Assembly: GCA_051953655.1 (NCBI GenBank)
Contig: JBQCIO010000345.1
Location: 1-14,887 of the forward strand
Length of the DNA stretch: 14,887 nucleotides
Source of the DNA: JBQCHF01 sp051953655
GTDB taxonomy: Bacteria > Actinomycetota > Actinomycetes > Motilibacterales > Motilibacteraceae
Reading direction: 5' to 3'
Below the pieces are notes generated by a model, which did no database searches, was not told the DNA's origin, and worked only from the letters and a program-made list of their open reading frames with translations. The position numbers were made by a program, and so were the translations under genes. Shown piece after piece: positions 6,501 to 13,209 of the stretch. Each line of letters begins with the position of its first letter. Within the stretch, counting starts at the first letter, position 1.

Positions 6501-7721
6501 CTCACCCTGCCCCGGCCGCGCAGGCTCACCGGCCTGCAGCTGCTGGTCGACCCCGCCCTGGCAGCATCCCGGCCGGCCGCGGTGCAGGTGAGCGCCGGCG
6601 GGCGCAGCACCACCCAGCCGGTGGACGCCGAGGGCTACGTGCGGTTCCGGCCGGTGACGACCGACCGGGTGCGGCTGCGCTTCACGGCGGTGGACGCCCG
6701 CTGGTCGTTGTCCACGAGCGGGGTCCGCAGCCGGCTCCCGGTCGGGGTCTCCGAGGTGCGCCTGCTCGGCGCGGACGACCTGCGCCGGGGCGTCGACCCG
6801 CACGCCCCCCTGGCCGTCCCCTGCGGCTACGCACCCGCGCTCACCGTCGACGGGCGGGTGCTGCCCACCCGCGCCGCGGGCCGGGTCGGCGACCTGCTGA
6901 CCGGCGCACCGCTCCGCCTCACCGCCTGCACCGGGGGCCCGCTGCCGCTGGCCGCCGGCACCCACCGGGTCGCGCTGACGCCGAGCGCGGAGCTGGCGCC
7001 CCGCTCGCTCACCCTGCAGCCGGCCACGCCCCCCGTGGGGGAGGCGCCCTCGGTCGTCCCGCTCGTCGACGCGTGGGGGCCGGAGCACCGGACCGTCCAG
7101 GTGCCGGCGGCGGGCGTCGCCCGCGTCCTCACCGTGCACGAGAACGCCAACGACGGCTGGCGCGCCACGCTGGCCGGACGGGCCCTGGCTCCGGTGCGGA
7201 TCGACGGCTGGCAGCAGGGCTGGCTCGTCCCGCCCGGTTCCGGCGGCACGCTCACGCTCACCTACGCCCCGGCCGGGCCGTACCGCGCGGGGCTGCTGGG
7301 CGGGCTGGCGCTGGTCCTCGCGCTGGTGGCGCTGGCGGCGGTGCCGGCCCGCGGCGCCGGGTCCCGTCCGCCGGCGCCGGCCCGCGCCCCCACCCCGGCC
7401 TCCGCGGCGGCCGTGGTGGCCGTCGGGGCGCTGCTGCTGGTGGTGTGGTCCGGCTGGACCGGGGTGGCCGCCCTGGCGCTGGCCGTGCCGGTGCTGGTGT
7501 GGTCCCGGGCCAGCAGCCCGGCCGCGGCGGCGCGCGGGTCGGGCGGCTACGCCGCCGCGGCCGCCCCCCTGGCCGCGGCCGCACCGTGGCCGTCGGCGGC
7601 CCCGGGGGCGTCCGGGTGGCCGGCTCAGCTGCTGGCCCTGGCGGCGGTGGCCTGCGCGCTCCTCGTCGGCCTGCCGGGCAGGCGGTCCTTCAGGTGGAGG
7701 AACGGGCGTTCCACCACGTAG
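3549..7721 (+). CDS. aftD: AftD-like alpha-(1->3)-arabinofuranosyltransferase
   Basis: This 1390-residue membrane GT-C enzyme is expected to add alpha-1,3-linked arabinofuranose from decaprenyl-phospho-arabinose to a cell-wall arabinan on the outer face of the membrane. After a basic N-terminus and a first helix (33-47), the extracytoplasmic loop carries PDTKLDL (54-60) with acidic residues D55 and D59 where GT-C catalytic aspartates lie. The next stretch, SVAPGHFLAGAWHLWDP (61-77), and a later AFRNTHKADPVLRL (376-389) are AftD-typical. Further helices run to about residue 435. The long extracytoplasmic part holds at least two discoidin-like (F5/8 type C) modules, about 715-850 (AFDGDPATSWRSG) and 944-1075 (AVDRDLGTGW). 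Helices close the protein near 1247-1266, 1285-1318 and 1357-1376. GTG 3549 is the first in-frame start after the preceding gene's stop; ATG 3639 is an alternative without a ribosome binding site. The last 97 bp overlap the acyltransferase gene on the other strand. Confidence 0.9.
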   Translation: MTSGPAVLERTRQAPEPPRRAVQRSQRVHAMRRTALLLALVAVAFVQQPGQIVPDTKLDLSVAPGHFLAGAWHLWDPTTAMGSLRNQAYGYLWPMGPFFALGQALGLPTWVVQRCWWALLLVLAAAGTERLAARLGIGTPATRLVAAASYALSARTVSELGAVSAEVWPLALAPWVLLPLVAGAQGGSERRAAARSGLALACVGGVNAAATLMTLPLAACWLLTRAPGPRRRRLLAWWSLAVVLATTWWVVPLLLLGRFSPPFLDWIESAAVTTSQASPANALRGVTHWVPYLASGSGPQWPAGWDLLTVRTLVLAGGLLAAAGVAGLAWRGLPERGFLVGGALVGLVLLTAGHAGAGSGPLAGTVAHLLDGPLAAFRNTHKADPVLRLPLALGLAHLLAAVRLRPVRQLPAARHAVPAVGALAVLVAAAPALVGALPQPGSFTAVPGYWRQAAGWLNGQPGQGRVLVRPGAMASAYGWGAPRDDVLQPLLHRPWAERDGVPLGTAGAIRVLDAVETRLGSGEASGGLAPFLARAGIEFLVLRNDLDWVGTGAPEPLLVHQTLARSRGLQPVTSFGPVVGGTQLPATYVDRGLDLPYPAVEVWRVVPYRGPVELRQAGQLLDVVGGPEDLLTLEDTGVLGQRAAVLHGDPLPAGLRPGGTVLTDGYRRREVDFGAMRDNGSSTLTAGQPFLADRAAHDYDLSPPRARTVVRYEGASAVTASSSAADAKALVGRNPAYRPDAAFDGDPATSWRSGAFRPPVGQWVELDLGSPRTLENLSLTVPADPAVADASRVLVSTDAGRAQTDLGARGSATPLAVPPGPTRHLRVTVTAVRSGGQAGFAEITVPGVRVQRVVVAPTATTQGTAATTGASTVVLRVPPGARGSCLFAGQRPLCAPGLARPGEQTSIDDDVTLPAAASYAVDAAVVARPGPALDALLRPVGPALLASASSTLVPDPAARPQAAVDRDLGTGWTASAGDPDPTLTLTLPRPRRLTGLQLLVDPALAASRPAAVQVSAGGRSTTQPVDAEGYVRFRPVTTDRVRLRFTAVDARWSLSTSGVRSRLPVGVSEVRLLGADDLRRGVDPHAPLAVPCGYAPALTVDGRVLPTRAAGRVGDLLTGAPLRLTACTGGPLPLAAGTHRVALTPSAELAPRSLTLQPATPPVGEAPSVVPLVDAWGPEHRTVQVPAAGVARVLTVHENANDGWRATLAGRALAPVRIDGWQQGWLVPPGSGGTLTLTYAPAGPYRAGLLGGLALVLALVALAAVPARGAGSRPPAPARAPTPASAAAVVAVGALLLVVWSGWTGVAALALAVPVLVWSRASSPAAAARGSGGYAAAAAPLAAAAPWPSAAPGASGWPAQLLALAAVACALLVGLPGRRSFRWRNGRSTT

Positions 7722-8866
7722 TGGCTGGCCGTCGCGACCGCGAGCGTGACGACGTAGACCACGGCGAGGGTGCGCCAGAACGGGGCGTCGAAGACGGTCA
7801 GGTGCAGGAGTCGGAAGACGAGGAACAGCACCGGCATGTTCCACAGGAAGATGCCGTAGGAGACGTCTCCGACGAAGCGTAGGGGGCGGCTGCCGAGCAG
7901 GCGGCGGATGCGGCCGTGGCCCGGGTCGCCGAGTACACCCGGCAGGAGCGCGAGGAACGCGACCGCGGCGTAGAGCCAGTGCTTGGCCGTGGCCTCGAAG
8001 GCGGTGGGTGCGAGCAGCGAGCGCGGGCCGGCGATCTGCGTGCTCGCGACGACGTACAGCGCGGCGGCCGCCGCCCAGCACGCCCCCGGCCCGGCGGCGA
8101 GGTCCTCGAGGAGCGTCCACCGGCGGGTCTGCGGGGCCAGCTCGCGGTAGGCGCGCACGAGCGCCAGGAACATGCCCAGGGCGAACCAGTCCAGGTAGGC
8201 CGGCAGCCAGAACGAGGCGTCACCGGCGGGGATCTGGCCGCCGAGCACCAGGGACCGGAACAGCAGCGGGACCGCACCGAGCGCCACCAGGCCCAGCACG
8301 GCACGCCGCATCCGCTGCTCCAGCGTGCCGCCGCGCAGGGCGACGAGGCCGGCGCCGAGCAGGGGCAGCACCAGGTAGAACGCGACCTCGGTGGCCAGGC
8401 TCCACAGCGGGGACAGCCCGAGCAGCTGGCGCACCGGCAGGTAGGTCTGCAGCAGCGCCAGCTGCGCCAGCCACGTCGGCAGCGGCACCGGCCCGTTCTC
8501 GGGCACGAGCACCGAGACGCCGAGCACCGCCACCCACAGGGCCGGCAGCACCCGCAGCGCGCGCCGCCACAGGTAGGGGCCCGCGGCCGGCCGAGGAGCG
8601 CCGGCGAGGTGGCTCAACGCCCACGGCCGGAACAGCAGGAAGCCGGAGATGAGGAAGAACAGCGCCACGCCGATGTCCAGCCGGGCCAGCAGCCCGGCCG
8701 CGTGGCCGTTCAGCGCGGCCCCCGTGTTGAACCCGACGTGGGTCACCACCACGGCGGAGGCGGCCAGCGCGCGGTAGCCGTCCAGCAGCGGGAACCCCCG
8801 GACGACGCCGCCCGCGGGCCCGGGCGGGGCGGCGACCGGTGCGCGCGCCGGCCCGACGGCCGTCAC
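7625..8866 (-). CDS. Acyltransferase family 3 membrane protein (Rv0228-like)
   Basis: This 413-residue integral membrane O-acyltransferase is likely to move an acyl group onto an envelope sugar. The Acyltransferase_3 pattern is clear: FPLLDGYRALAASAVVVTHVGF (25-46) with the expected catalytic His43. It is followed by RLDIGVALFFLISGFLLFRPW (62-82), with the conserved GVALFF-ISGFLLFR block. About ten hydrophobic helices follow, and the family-typical ending HYVVERPF (382-389) precedes a short cytoplasmic tail. I chose GTG 8866 over an upstream ATG at 8938. GTG 8866 overlaps the upstream gene's TGA as GTGA (8866-8863), has a G-rich ribosome binding site, and leaves a normal family N-terminus. 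The longer form would add 24 Arg/Gly-rich residues. It is cotranscribed with the membrane protein upstream, and its 3' end overlaps aftD tail-to-tail by 97 bp. From memory it corresponds to Rv0228. Confidence 0.88.
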   Translation of the reverse strand: MTAVGPARAPVAAPPGPAGGVVRGFPLLDGYRALAASAVVVTHVGFNTGAALNGHAAGLLARLDIGVALFFLISGFLLFRPWALSHLAGAPRPAAGPYLWRRALRVLPALWVAVLGVSVLVPENGPVPLPTWLAQLALLQTYLPVRQLLGLSPLWSLATEVAFYLVLPLLGAGLVALRGGTLEQRMRRAVLGLVALGAVPLLFRSLVLGGQIPAGDASFWLPAYLDWFALGMFLALVRAYRELAPQTRRWTLLEDLAAGPGACWAAAAALYVVASTQIAGPRSLLAPTAFEATAKHWLYAAVAFLALLPGVLGDPGHGRIRRLLGSRPLRFVGDVSYGIFLWNMPVLFLVFRLLHLTVFDAPFWRTLAVVYVVTLAVATASHYVVERPFLHLKDRLPGRPTRSAQATAARASS

Positions 8867-10890
8867 CGCGCCGCCCCCTGGGTCGCGGCCGCGGTGCCGG
8901 CCGGCAGCACGCTGCCGTAGGACACCGAGACCACGCACAGGTGCACGCCCTGGTTCAGCGCCCGCACGTCGACGCCGACGAAGACCTGCTGGGGAGCGCC
9001 GTGCGCGTCCACCGGGGCGGCCCGGTCGAACGGCGCCCGCGCGAGCAGCACGTGCGGCCCCGCGGACAGCAGCAGCGGGCTGCGCGAGGGCACGGTCACC
9101 GAGCGACCGGACGACGTGACCACGGACACCTCGATCGCGGTGGCACCGCCGCCGACGAGCAGCGCCAGCCGCACGACGTCGTCGTGCCGGTAGGCCACCG
9201 GGTGCTCGAACGCGATCCGGCGGGCGGCCCCGGGCTGGATGGACCGGCCGCAGAACCCGTTAGGACCAGGACCGGCGGAGGTGCGCGCCACGAACCGGGC
9301 GGGCACGACGGCACCCGCGGCGGTGAGCATGGCGGTGCCGTGGTCGGCGTCGTGCACCGAGATGTCGCGCTGCAGCGGCGCCAGCAGCTGCTCGACGTCG
9401 TAGTCCGGGTCCATCCAGAAGGGCATCACCGGCGCAGGCAGCGGCAGCGGTGCGAGCGCGTGCACTCCGTGCGCCGTCCCCGCGCGGACCGCGGCGAGGT
9501 AGGCGCCGGTGGGGTTGCGGTGCCAGACCCGGGCGAAGGACACGGTGCTCAGGACCGAGGCGACCAGCACGGTGGCAGCCACCAGCCCGGCGCCGGCCCG
9601 GACCGCCCTTCGTCGGCGCGTGCCAAGGGCAGCGCCCGTGCCAGCAGGCGGGAGTTCCGCCGGGTCGGCCAGCGGGTCCACGCCGGGGCGCAGCGGCAGC
9701 ACGGCCAGGGCCGCCGCGAGGACGGCGACCACGACGACGTCGGCCCACAGCCGGTAGGTGGCCCCGATGCTCGCGCCGTAGCCGCCGAGCCGCCCGGCGG
9801 CGACCACCGGGAAGGCCAGCACCACGTAGCCGGCCAGCAGCAGCCAGGCGCGCGCCGCCGGCCGCCGGCGCCGGACGAGCGTCCCCACCACGAGCAGCGC
9901 GCAGGCGGTGACGCACACCGCCGACAGCCACGTGGGGGAGTCCGACGTGCCGTAGTAGGGGGATGCCTCGCGCCAGGCCAGCGGGCCGCCCAGCAGCGCC
10001 ACGGCCAGGGTGTCGCCGACCAGGTGCTGCAGCGCCGCCAGCACCTCCCCGGCGCTCGTGCCGCCGTCGCTGCCCGGTGACTGGTAGGGACCGAGCAGGT
10101 ACAGCGCCACGAAGACCCCGTCCAGCACGGCATAGAGCACCACCGCCGGCCAGGCCCGCAGCACCAGCCGCAGCCGCGCCGGGACGCCGCCGGTCTCCGG
10201 CAGCAGCAGCGTGACCAGCACCAGCCACGGCCCGATCGCGACCGCCTTCTCGAACATCAGCAGTCCGAGCACGACGCAGCCGCCGGCGCCCAGCAGCAGG
10301 CGGGCCCGCCCCGAGCGCAGCCAGCGCACGTGCAGAGCGGTCGCCGCCAGCAGCACCGTGACCACGAAAAGGTTCGGCAGCGCCTGCCGGTTCCACGCCG
10401 TGGTCGGCACCAGCGCCGGGGTCACCGCCACCAGCGCCAGCGGGAGCAGCGCGGCCGGGCGCGGGCCGAACAGGTCGCGCAGCAGCCACCAGAGCACCGC
10501 CAGCAGCGCAACCCGCAGCCCCAGCGTGACCGCGACCGCCGGCCAGTGCTCCAGCGGGGCCCAGCGCACCGTGGCCCAGTCGTAGGTCCGCGCCAGCACG
10601 CTCACGTGCGTCCCGTTCGACTGCACCACGAACGGCCACCACGACCGCCCGGCCGCGTAGCCCTGCGCGCGCAGGTCGTCTGTGTAGAGCGAGCCGGGGA
10701 CCACGAGGTAGGCGACCGGGACCAGCTGCAGCAGCACGATCGCGAGCGCGCCGACGTCGGTGCGGGTGGTGGCGGCGCGCAGCCGGGCGAGCGCGGAGCG
10801 CACCGCGGGCGGCACCAGGTCGATCGCTTCGCCGGCGTGCGGAGGCGCGGCGGCCGAGGCTGCCCGGGGGAGCGGATCGGTCTGCGTCAC
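8863..10890 (-). CDS. Large polytopic membrane protein, GT-C-like, function unassigned
   Basis: This 675-residue protein has a soluble N-terminus (1-45) and roughly eleven or twelve hydrophobic segments between residues 46 and 450. An extracytoplasmic, strand-rich C-terminal domain (451-675) contains Cys547 and Cys652, a possible disulfide. The first extracytoplasmic loop reads PGSLYTDDLRAQGYA (65-79). A paired acidic TDD just after helix 1 is typical of GT-C glycosyltransferases using polyprenyl-phosphate sugars, so I suspect that activity without naming a substrate. I chose GTG 10890 (MTQTDPLP), which has gggag ten bases upstream. The frame continues far upstream to 11502 but would run through the divergent promoter and antisense to the DUF3068 gene. 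The stop is coupled by GTGA to the acyltransferase start. This pairing suggests that glycosylation and acylation act on one product. A flippase-like or polymerase role is an alternative. Confidence 0.75.
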   Translation of the reverse strand: MTQTDPLPRAASAAAPPHAGEAIDLVPPAVRSALARLRAATTRTDVGALAIVLLQLVPVAYLVVPGSLYTDDLRAQGYAAGRSWWPFVVQSNGTHVSVLARTYDWATVRWAPLEHWPAVAVTLGLRVALLAVLWWLLRDLFGPRPAALLPLALVAVTPALVPTTAWNRQALPNLFVVTVLLAATALHVRWLRSGRARLLLGAGGCVVLGLLMFEKAVAIGPWLVLVTLLLPETGGVPARLRLVLRAWPAVVLYAVLDGVFVALYLLGPYQSPGSDGGTSAGEVLAALQHLVGDTLAVALLGGPLAWREASPYYGTSDSPTWLSAVCVTACALLVVGTLVRRRRPAARAWLLLAGYVVLAFPVVAAGRLGGYGASIGATYRLWADVVVVAVLAAALAVLPLRPGVDPLADPAELPPAGTGAALGTRRRRAVRAGAGLVAATVLVASVLSTVSFARVWHRNPTGAYLAAVRAGTAHGVHALAPLPLPAPVMPFWMDPDYDVEQLLAPLQRDISVHDADHGTAMLTAAGAVVPARFVARTSAGPGPNGFCGRSIQPGAARRIAFEHPVAYRHDDVVRLALLVGGGATAIEVSVVTSSGRSVTVPSRSPLLLSAGPHVLLARAPFDRAAPVDAHGAPQQVFVGVDVRALNQGVHLCVVSVSYGSVLPAGTAAATQGAAR

Positions 10891-10929
10891 GGCTCGGCTG
10901 CTCCCGGTGCTCGCGCGGGGGATGGCGAA

Positions 10930-10959
10930 GAAGACGTGCCTGTCCTGCACAACGTCTTC
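10930..10959. promoter_or_regulatory. Bulged inverted repeat in the divergent intergenic region
   Basis: Bases gaagacgtgc (10930-10939) pair with gcac (10947-10950) and gtcttc (10954-10959). This gives ten paired bases with a three-base bulge (aac, 10951-10953) and a seven-base loop. The element sits 40-69 bases upstream of the minus-strand membrane-protein start and about 66 bases before the -10 of the DUF3068 gene. It could be an RNA leader structure of the minus-strand operon or a DNA operator serving both genes. A second short dyad, cggga-g-tcccg, lies at 11000-11010. I recognise no known riboswitch. Confidence 0.4.
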
Positions 10960-11025
10960 GGTCAGCGTGCGTCCGACGGGGCGTAGGCGTTGGCGATTGC
11001 GGGAGTCCCGATCACGTGCCGCTGC

Positions 11026-11031
11026 TAGCGT
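11026..11031 (+). promoter_or_regulatory. Putative -10 element (TAGCGT) for the DUF3068 gene
   Basis: TAGCGT fits TAnnnT and predicts a start near 11038, leaving a leader of about 43 bases with a ggggga ribosome binding site at 11071-11076. The surrounding 10-mer is identical to that before the DUF2613 gene. No good -35 is apparent at normal spacing, although a dyad (11000-11010) lies where a regulator could bind. Confidence 0.4.
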
Positions 11032-11080
11032 CCGAGCCATCGGGAGACCTCCGGGGACTCCCTGTCGAGCGGGGGACGCC

Positions 11081-12046
11081 GTGCGACGAGGCTTCGGGAT
11101 CGCGTTGCTGGCCCTGGGGGTCGCCTTCATCGTGCTGGCGCCGCTGCTGCGGTGGGTGGTCACACCGCGGCTGGTGAAGACGCCCTTCGACTCGATCGAC
11201 CCGTCGATCGCCGAGGCGCGCAACGTGCTGCAGTACGACGTGGCCGCGGACCGGCAGACGGTCGTGCCGCTGGTGCGGGCGACACGAACGGTGGTGCCGG
11301 ACGTCAAGGCCAGCACCGGCGACGTCATCGTGCTGGACGAGAGCCTGTGCACCGTCCGGGTCATCGGGTCGACGCCGCCGTGCGTGGCCGCCACCGACCC
11401 GCGGCTTCTGTCGGTGACCACCGACCGGGTGGCCAGCGACCGGCACACCGGGCAGGCGGTGAACGAGCCGCAGTTCAAGGAGACCGTGGACGGCGAGCCC
11501 ACCGCGCACGTGGGCCTGAGCTACAAGTTCCCGTTCAACACCGAGAAGACGACCTACCAGTTCTTCGACACGGTGCTGCGCAAGGCCTTCCCGATGCGCT
11601 ACCAGCGCGAGGAGGACATCCAGGGCCTGACCACCTACGTGTTCGTGCAGCAGATCCCCACCACGCCGGTGGACCTGGTCCCCGGCCTGAAGGTGCCCGG
11701 CACCTACGCCAACACCCGCACGGTCTGGATCGAGCCGCGCACCGGGCTCATCGTCAAGGGCCAGGAGCAGCAGCGGCGCCTGTTCTCCCAGGGCGCCCTG
11801 GCCGGCAAGCCCGCGCTGCTGGGCACGCTCACGTTCACCGACGCCACCGTCAACGGCAACGTCAAGACCGCCAAGGACGGCATCGACAAGCTCAACCTGA
11901 TCGGCACCACCACGCAGATCGTGCTGCTCGTGCTCGGCGTAGGGCTCGTGGTGGTCGGGCTGGTCCTCCTGCTCGGCGGCCGGCACGAGCCCCCGGCCCC
12001 CGCACGGCACGCCGAGCCGGCCCCGGAGCCGGTGGGCGCCCGCTGA
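11081..12046 (+). CDS. DUF3068 / PorA-like membrane protein (Rv0227c-like)
   Basis: This is a 321-residue protein with one N-terminal helix (5-26), a large extracytoplasmic domain (27-277), one C-terminal helix (278-298) and a short Pro/Ala-rich cytoplasmic tail. This two-helix layout and the segments DVIVLDESLCTVRV (81-94), LSYKFPFNTEKTTYQFFD (146-163) and YVFVQQIPTTPV (186-197) fit the DUF3068 family, which databases also name PorA-like. Cys90 and Cys101 may form a disulfide. I chose GTG 11081, which gives the MRRGFGIALL anchor and has a purine-rich ribosome binding site. The frame is open back to 10760, but that would overlap the divergent gene. Despite the family name I see no reason to call it a channel. 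From memory the M. tuberculosis member is Rv0227c, beside the Rv0228 acyltransferase. It ends 6 bp from the convergent methyltransferase. Confidence 0.85.
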   Translation: MRRGFGIALLALGVAFIVLAPLLRWVVTPRLVKTPFDSIDPSIAEARNVLQYDVAADRQTVVPLVRATRTVVPDVKASTGDVIVLDESLCTVRVIGSTPPCVAATDPRLLSVTTDRVASDRHTGQAVNEPQFKETVDGEPTAHVGLSYKFPFNTEKTTYQFFDTVLRKAFPMRYQREEDIQGLTTYVFVQQIPTTPVDLVPGLKVPGTYANTRTVWIEPRTGLIVKGQEQQRRLFSQGALAGKPALLGTLTFTDATVNGNVKTAKDGIDKLNLIGTTTQIVLLVLGVGLVVVGLVLLLGGRHEPPAPARHAEPAPEPVGAR

Positions 12047-12052
12047 GCAGCG

Positions 12053-12892
12053 TCAGGGCTTGCGGCAGCAGAAGATCGCGGTGCCCGGCAGCACCGCGCC
12101 GCGCAGCGGGCTCCAGCCGCCCCAGGTCTGCCCGTTCCAGTCCGGCCACTCCGGCTCCACGACGTCCTCGAGCAGCAGCCCGGCGGCGACCACCTCGCGC
12201 ACCCGGTCGCCCAGCGTGCGGTGGTGCTCGACGTACGTGGCCCGGCCGCGCTCGTCCTGCTCCACGTAGGGGGTGCGGTCCCAGTAGCTGTCCCGCGCGG
12301 TGAGCCCGCCCTCGCCGGGGTCGTCTGGGAAGCACCAGCGCACCGGGTGGGTGACCGAGAACACCCAGCGGCCGCCCGGGCGCAGCACCCGGGCCACCTC
12401 GGCCATCAGCCGGGCGGAGTCGGCCACGAACGGCACCGCGCCGTAGGCGGAGCAGGCCAGGTCGAACGAGGCGTCGGCGAAGGGCAGGTCGACGGCGTCG
12501 GCCACCACGGCCGGCACCCGGACCCCGGTGCGGGCGTCGAGCACCGCGGCCTGGCGCAGCTGGGCGAGCGAGACGTCGAAGGCCACCGGCTGCGCCCCCT
12601 GGCCGGCGAGCCAGCGCGAGCACTGCGCCGCGCCGGCGCCCACCTCCAGCACCCGCCGGCCGGCGACGTCGCCGAGAAGGTGCGCCTCGGCCTCGTCCAG
12701 CCCCTCCGGGCACCAGACGAAGCGGGCGTCGCCCAGGAACGCGCCGTGCTCGGCCTGGTAGTCGAGCGCCTCCTCGTCCCACCAGGACCGGTTGGCCCGG
12801 GCGGTCTCGCCGGTGCCCGCCGGGCGGCGCAGCACCGCCGGCGCGCCGTCGGCGTCGAGCCCGTCGTCGCGGCCGTCCAGCCAGTCGCTCAC
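12053..12892 (-). CDS. Class I SAM-dependent methyltransferase
   Basis: This 279-residue soluble methyltransferase of unknown substrate carries motif I as VLEVGAGAAQC (81-91) and the ribose-binding acidic D106 in AFDVS. Other motifs are ADAVDLPFADASFDLAC (131-147) and VLRPGGRWVFSVTHPVRW (169-186). A WWDEEALDYQAEHG segment (37-50) precedes the domain. The C-terminal half contains many Trp/Tyr residues (WPDWNGQTWGGWSP, 249-262) that may form the acceptor pocket. The start is GTG 12892, with ggaggg six bases upstream. It is transcribed away from rpsA across a 317-bp region and toward the DUF3068 gene. I recall similar methyltransferases near rpsA in other actinomycetes, so it probably belongs with the housekeeping segment and not the envelope cluster. 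RNA, protein or small-molecule methylation are all possible. Confidence 0.85.
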   Translation of the reverse strand: MSDWLDGRDDGLDADGAPAVLRRPAGTGETARANRSWWDEEALDYQAEHGAFLGDARFVWCPEGLDEAEAHLLGDVAGRRVLEVGAGAAQCSRWLAGQGAQPVAFDVSLAQLRQAAVLDARTGVRVPAVVADAVDLPFADASFDLACSAYGAVPFVADSARLMAEVARVLRPGGRWVFSVTHPVRWCFPDDPGEGGLTARDSYWDRTPYVEQDERGRATYVEHHRTLGDRVREVVAAGLLLEDVVEPEWPDWNGQTWGGWSPLRGAVLPGTAIFCCRKP

Positions 12893-13015
12893 GTGATGCC
12901 CTCCGTCGTCCGCCCGGGTGCCGCCGGACCGCCGCGCCGCCGTCCTCGCGCCGCTCCACCGGCCAGGGGATACAGTTCCGCGCAGAGCTCTGGGGAGCGA
13001 CCTGTGGGGGGCGCG

Positions 13016-13045
13016 TTGACCCCTCTTGGCGCGCGCCCGTATCCT
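13016..13045 (+). promoter_or_regulatory. Principal sigma-factor promoter of rpsA
   Basis: TTGACC (13016-13021) and TATCCT (13040-13045) are separated by 18 bases, a near-consensus housekeeping promoter. Transcription should start near 13051-13052, giving an untranslated leader of about 155 bases. The rest of the 317-bp gap upstream (12893-13015) contains a perfect 10-bp palindrome, cagagctctg (12983-12992), and the ribosome binding site of the divergent methyltransferase. No confident promoter for that minus-strand gene is visible there. Confidence 0.8.
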
Positions 13046-13066
13046 GGCCGACGCGCACGTGGGTCT

Positions 13067-13095
13067 GCACGCCTCGGACGGAGCAGGCCGTGCTC
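13067..13095 (+). promoter_or_regulatory. Two mutually exclusive hairpins in the rpsA leader
   Basis: Bases gcacgcct (13067-13074) pair with aggccgtgc (13085-13093), eight pairs with one bulged base and a ten-base loop. An alternative hairpin, gagca-ggccg-tgctc (13081-13095), uses part of the same right arm, so the two cannot form together. They lie about 15-40 bases after the predicted transcription start and about 115 bases before the ATG. This could serve autoregulation of S1, but high GC makes chance pairing common and I recognise no known leader family. Confidence 0.35.
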
Positions 13096-13209
13096 AGCTT
13101 GTCGATCAGACGGTCTCTTTCGCCCAGCGGAACGGGTCCATCGGCACGCCGGACCGGGCCCTCGCGCGCATCACCGCCGAGTACCTGTCCGCATCGGAGC
13201 CCCCACTAC

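Noticed and set aside
3770..7882. 1370-codon open frame on the plus strand overlapping aftD
   Set aside because: It is the +1-type shadow of aftD, with an Arg/Ala/Gly/Pro-only product and no motifs; the other frame carries clear AftD features.
10760..11080. N-terminal extension of the DUF3068 protein
   Set aside because: It overlaps the divergent gene and places over 100 Arg/Ala-rich residues before the expected membrane anchor; GTG 11081 gives the normal family N-terminus.
10891..11502. N-terminal extension of the minus-strand membrane protein
   Set aside because: It would run antisense through the DUF3068 gene and the divergent promoter, and the added residues are Ser/Thr/Arg-rich without family features. 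GTG 10890 has a plausible ribosome binding site.
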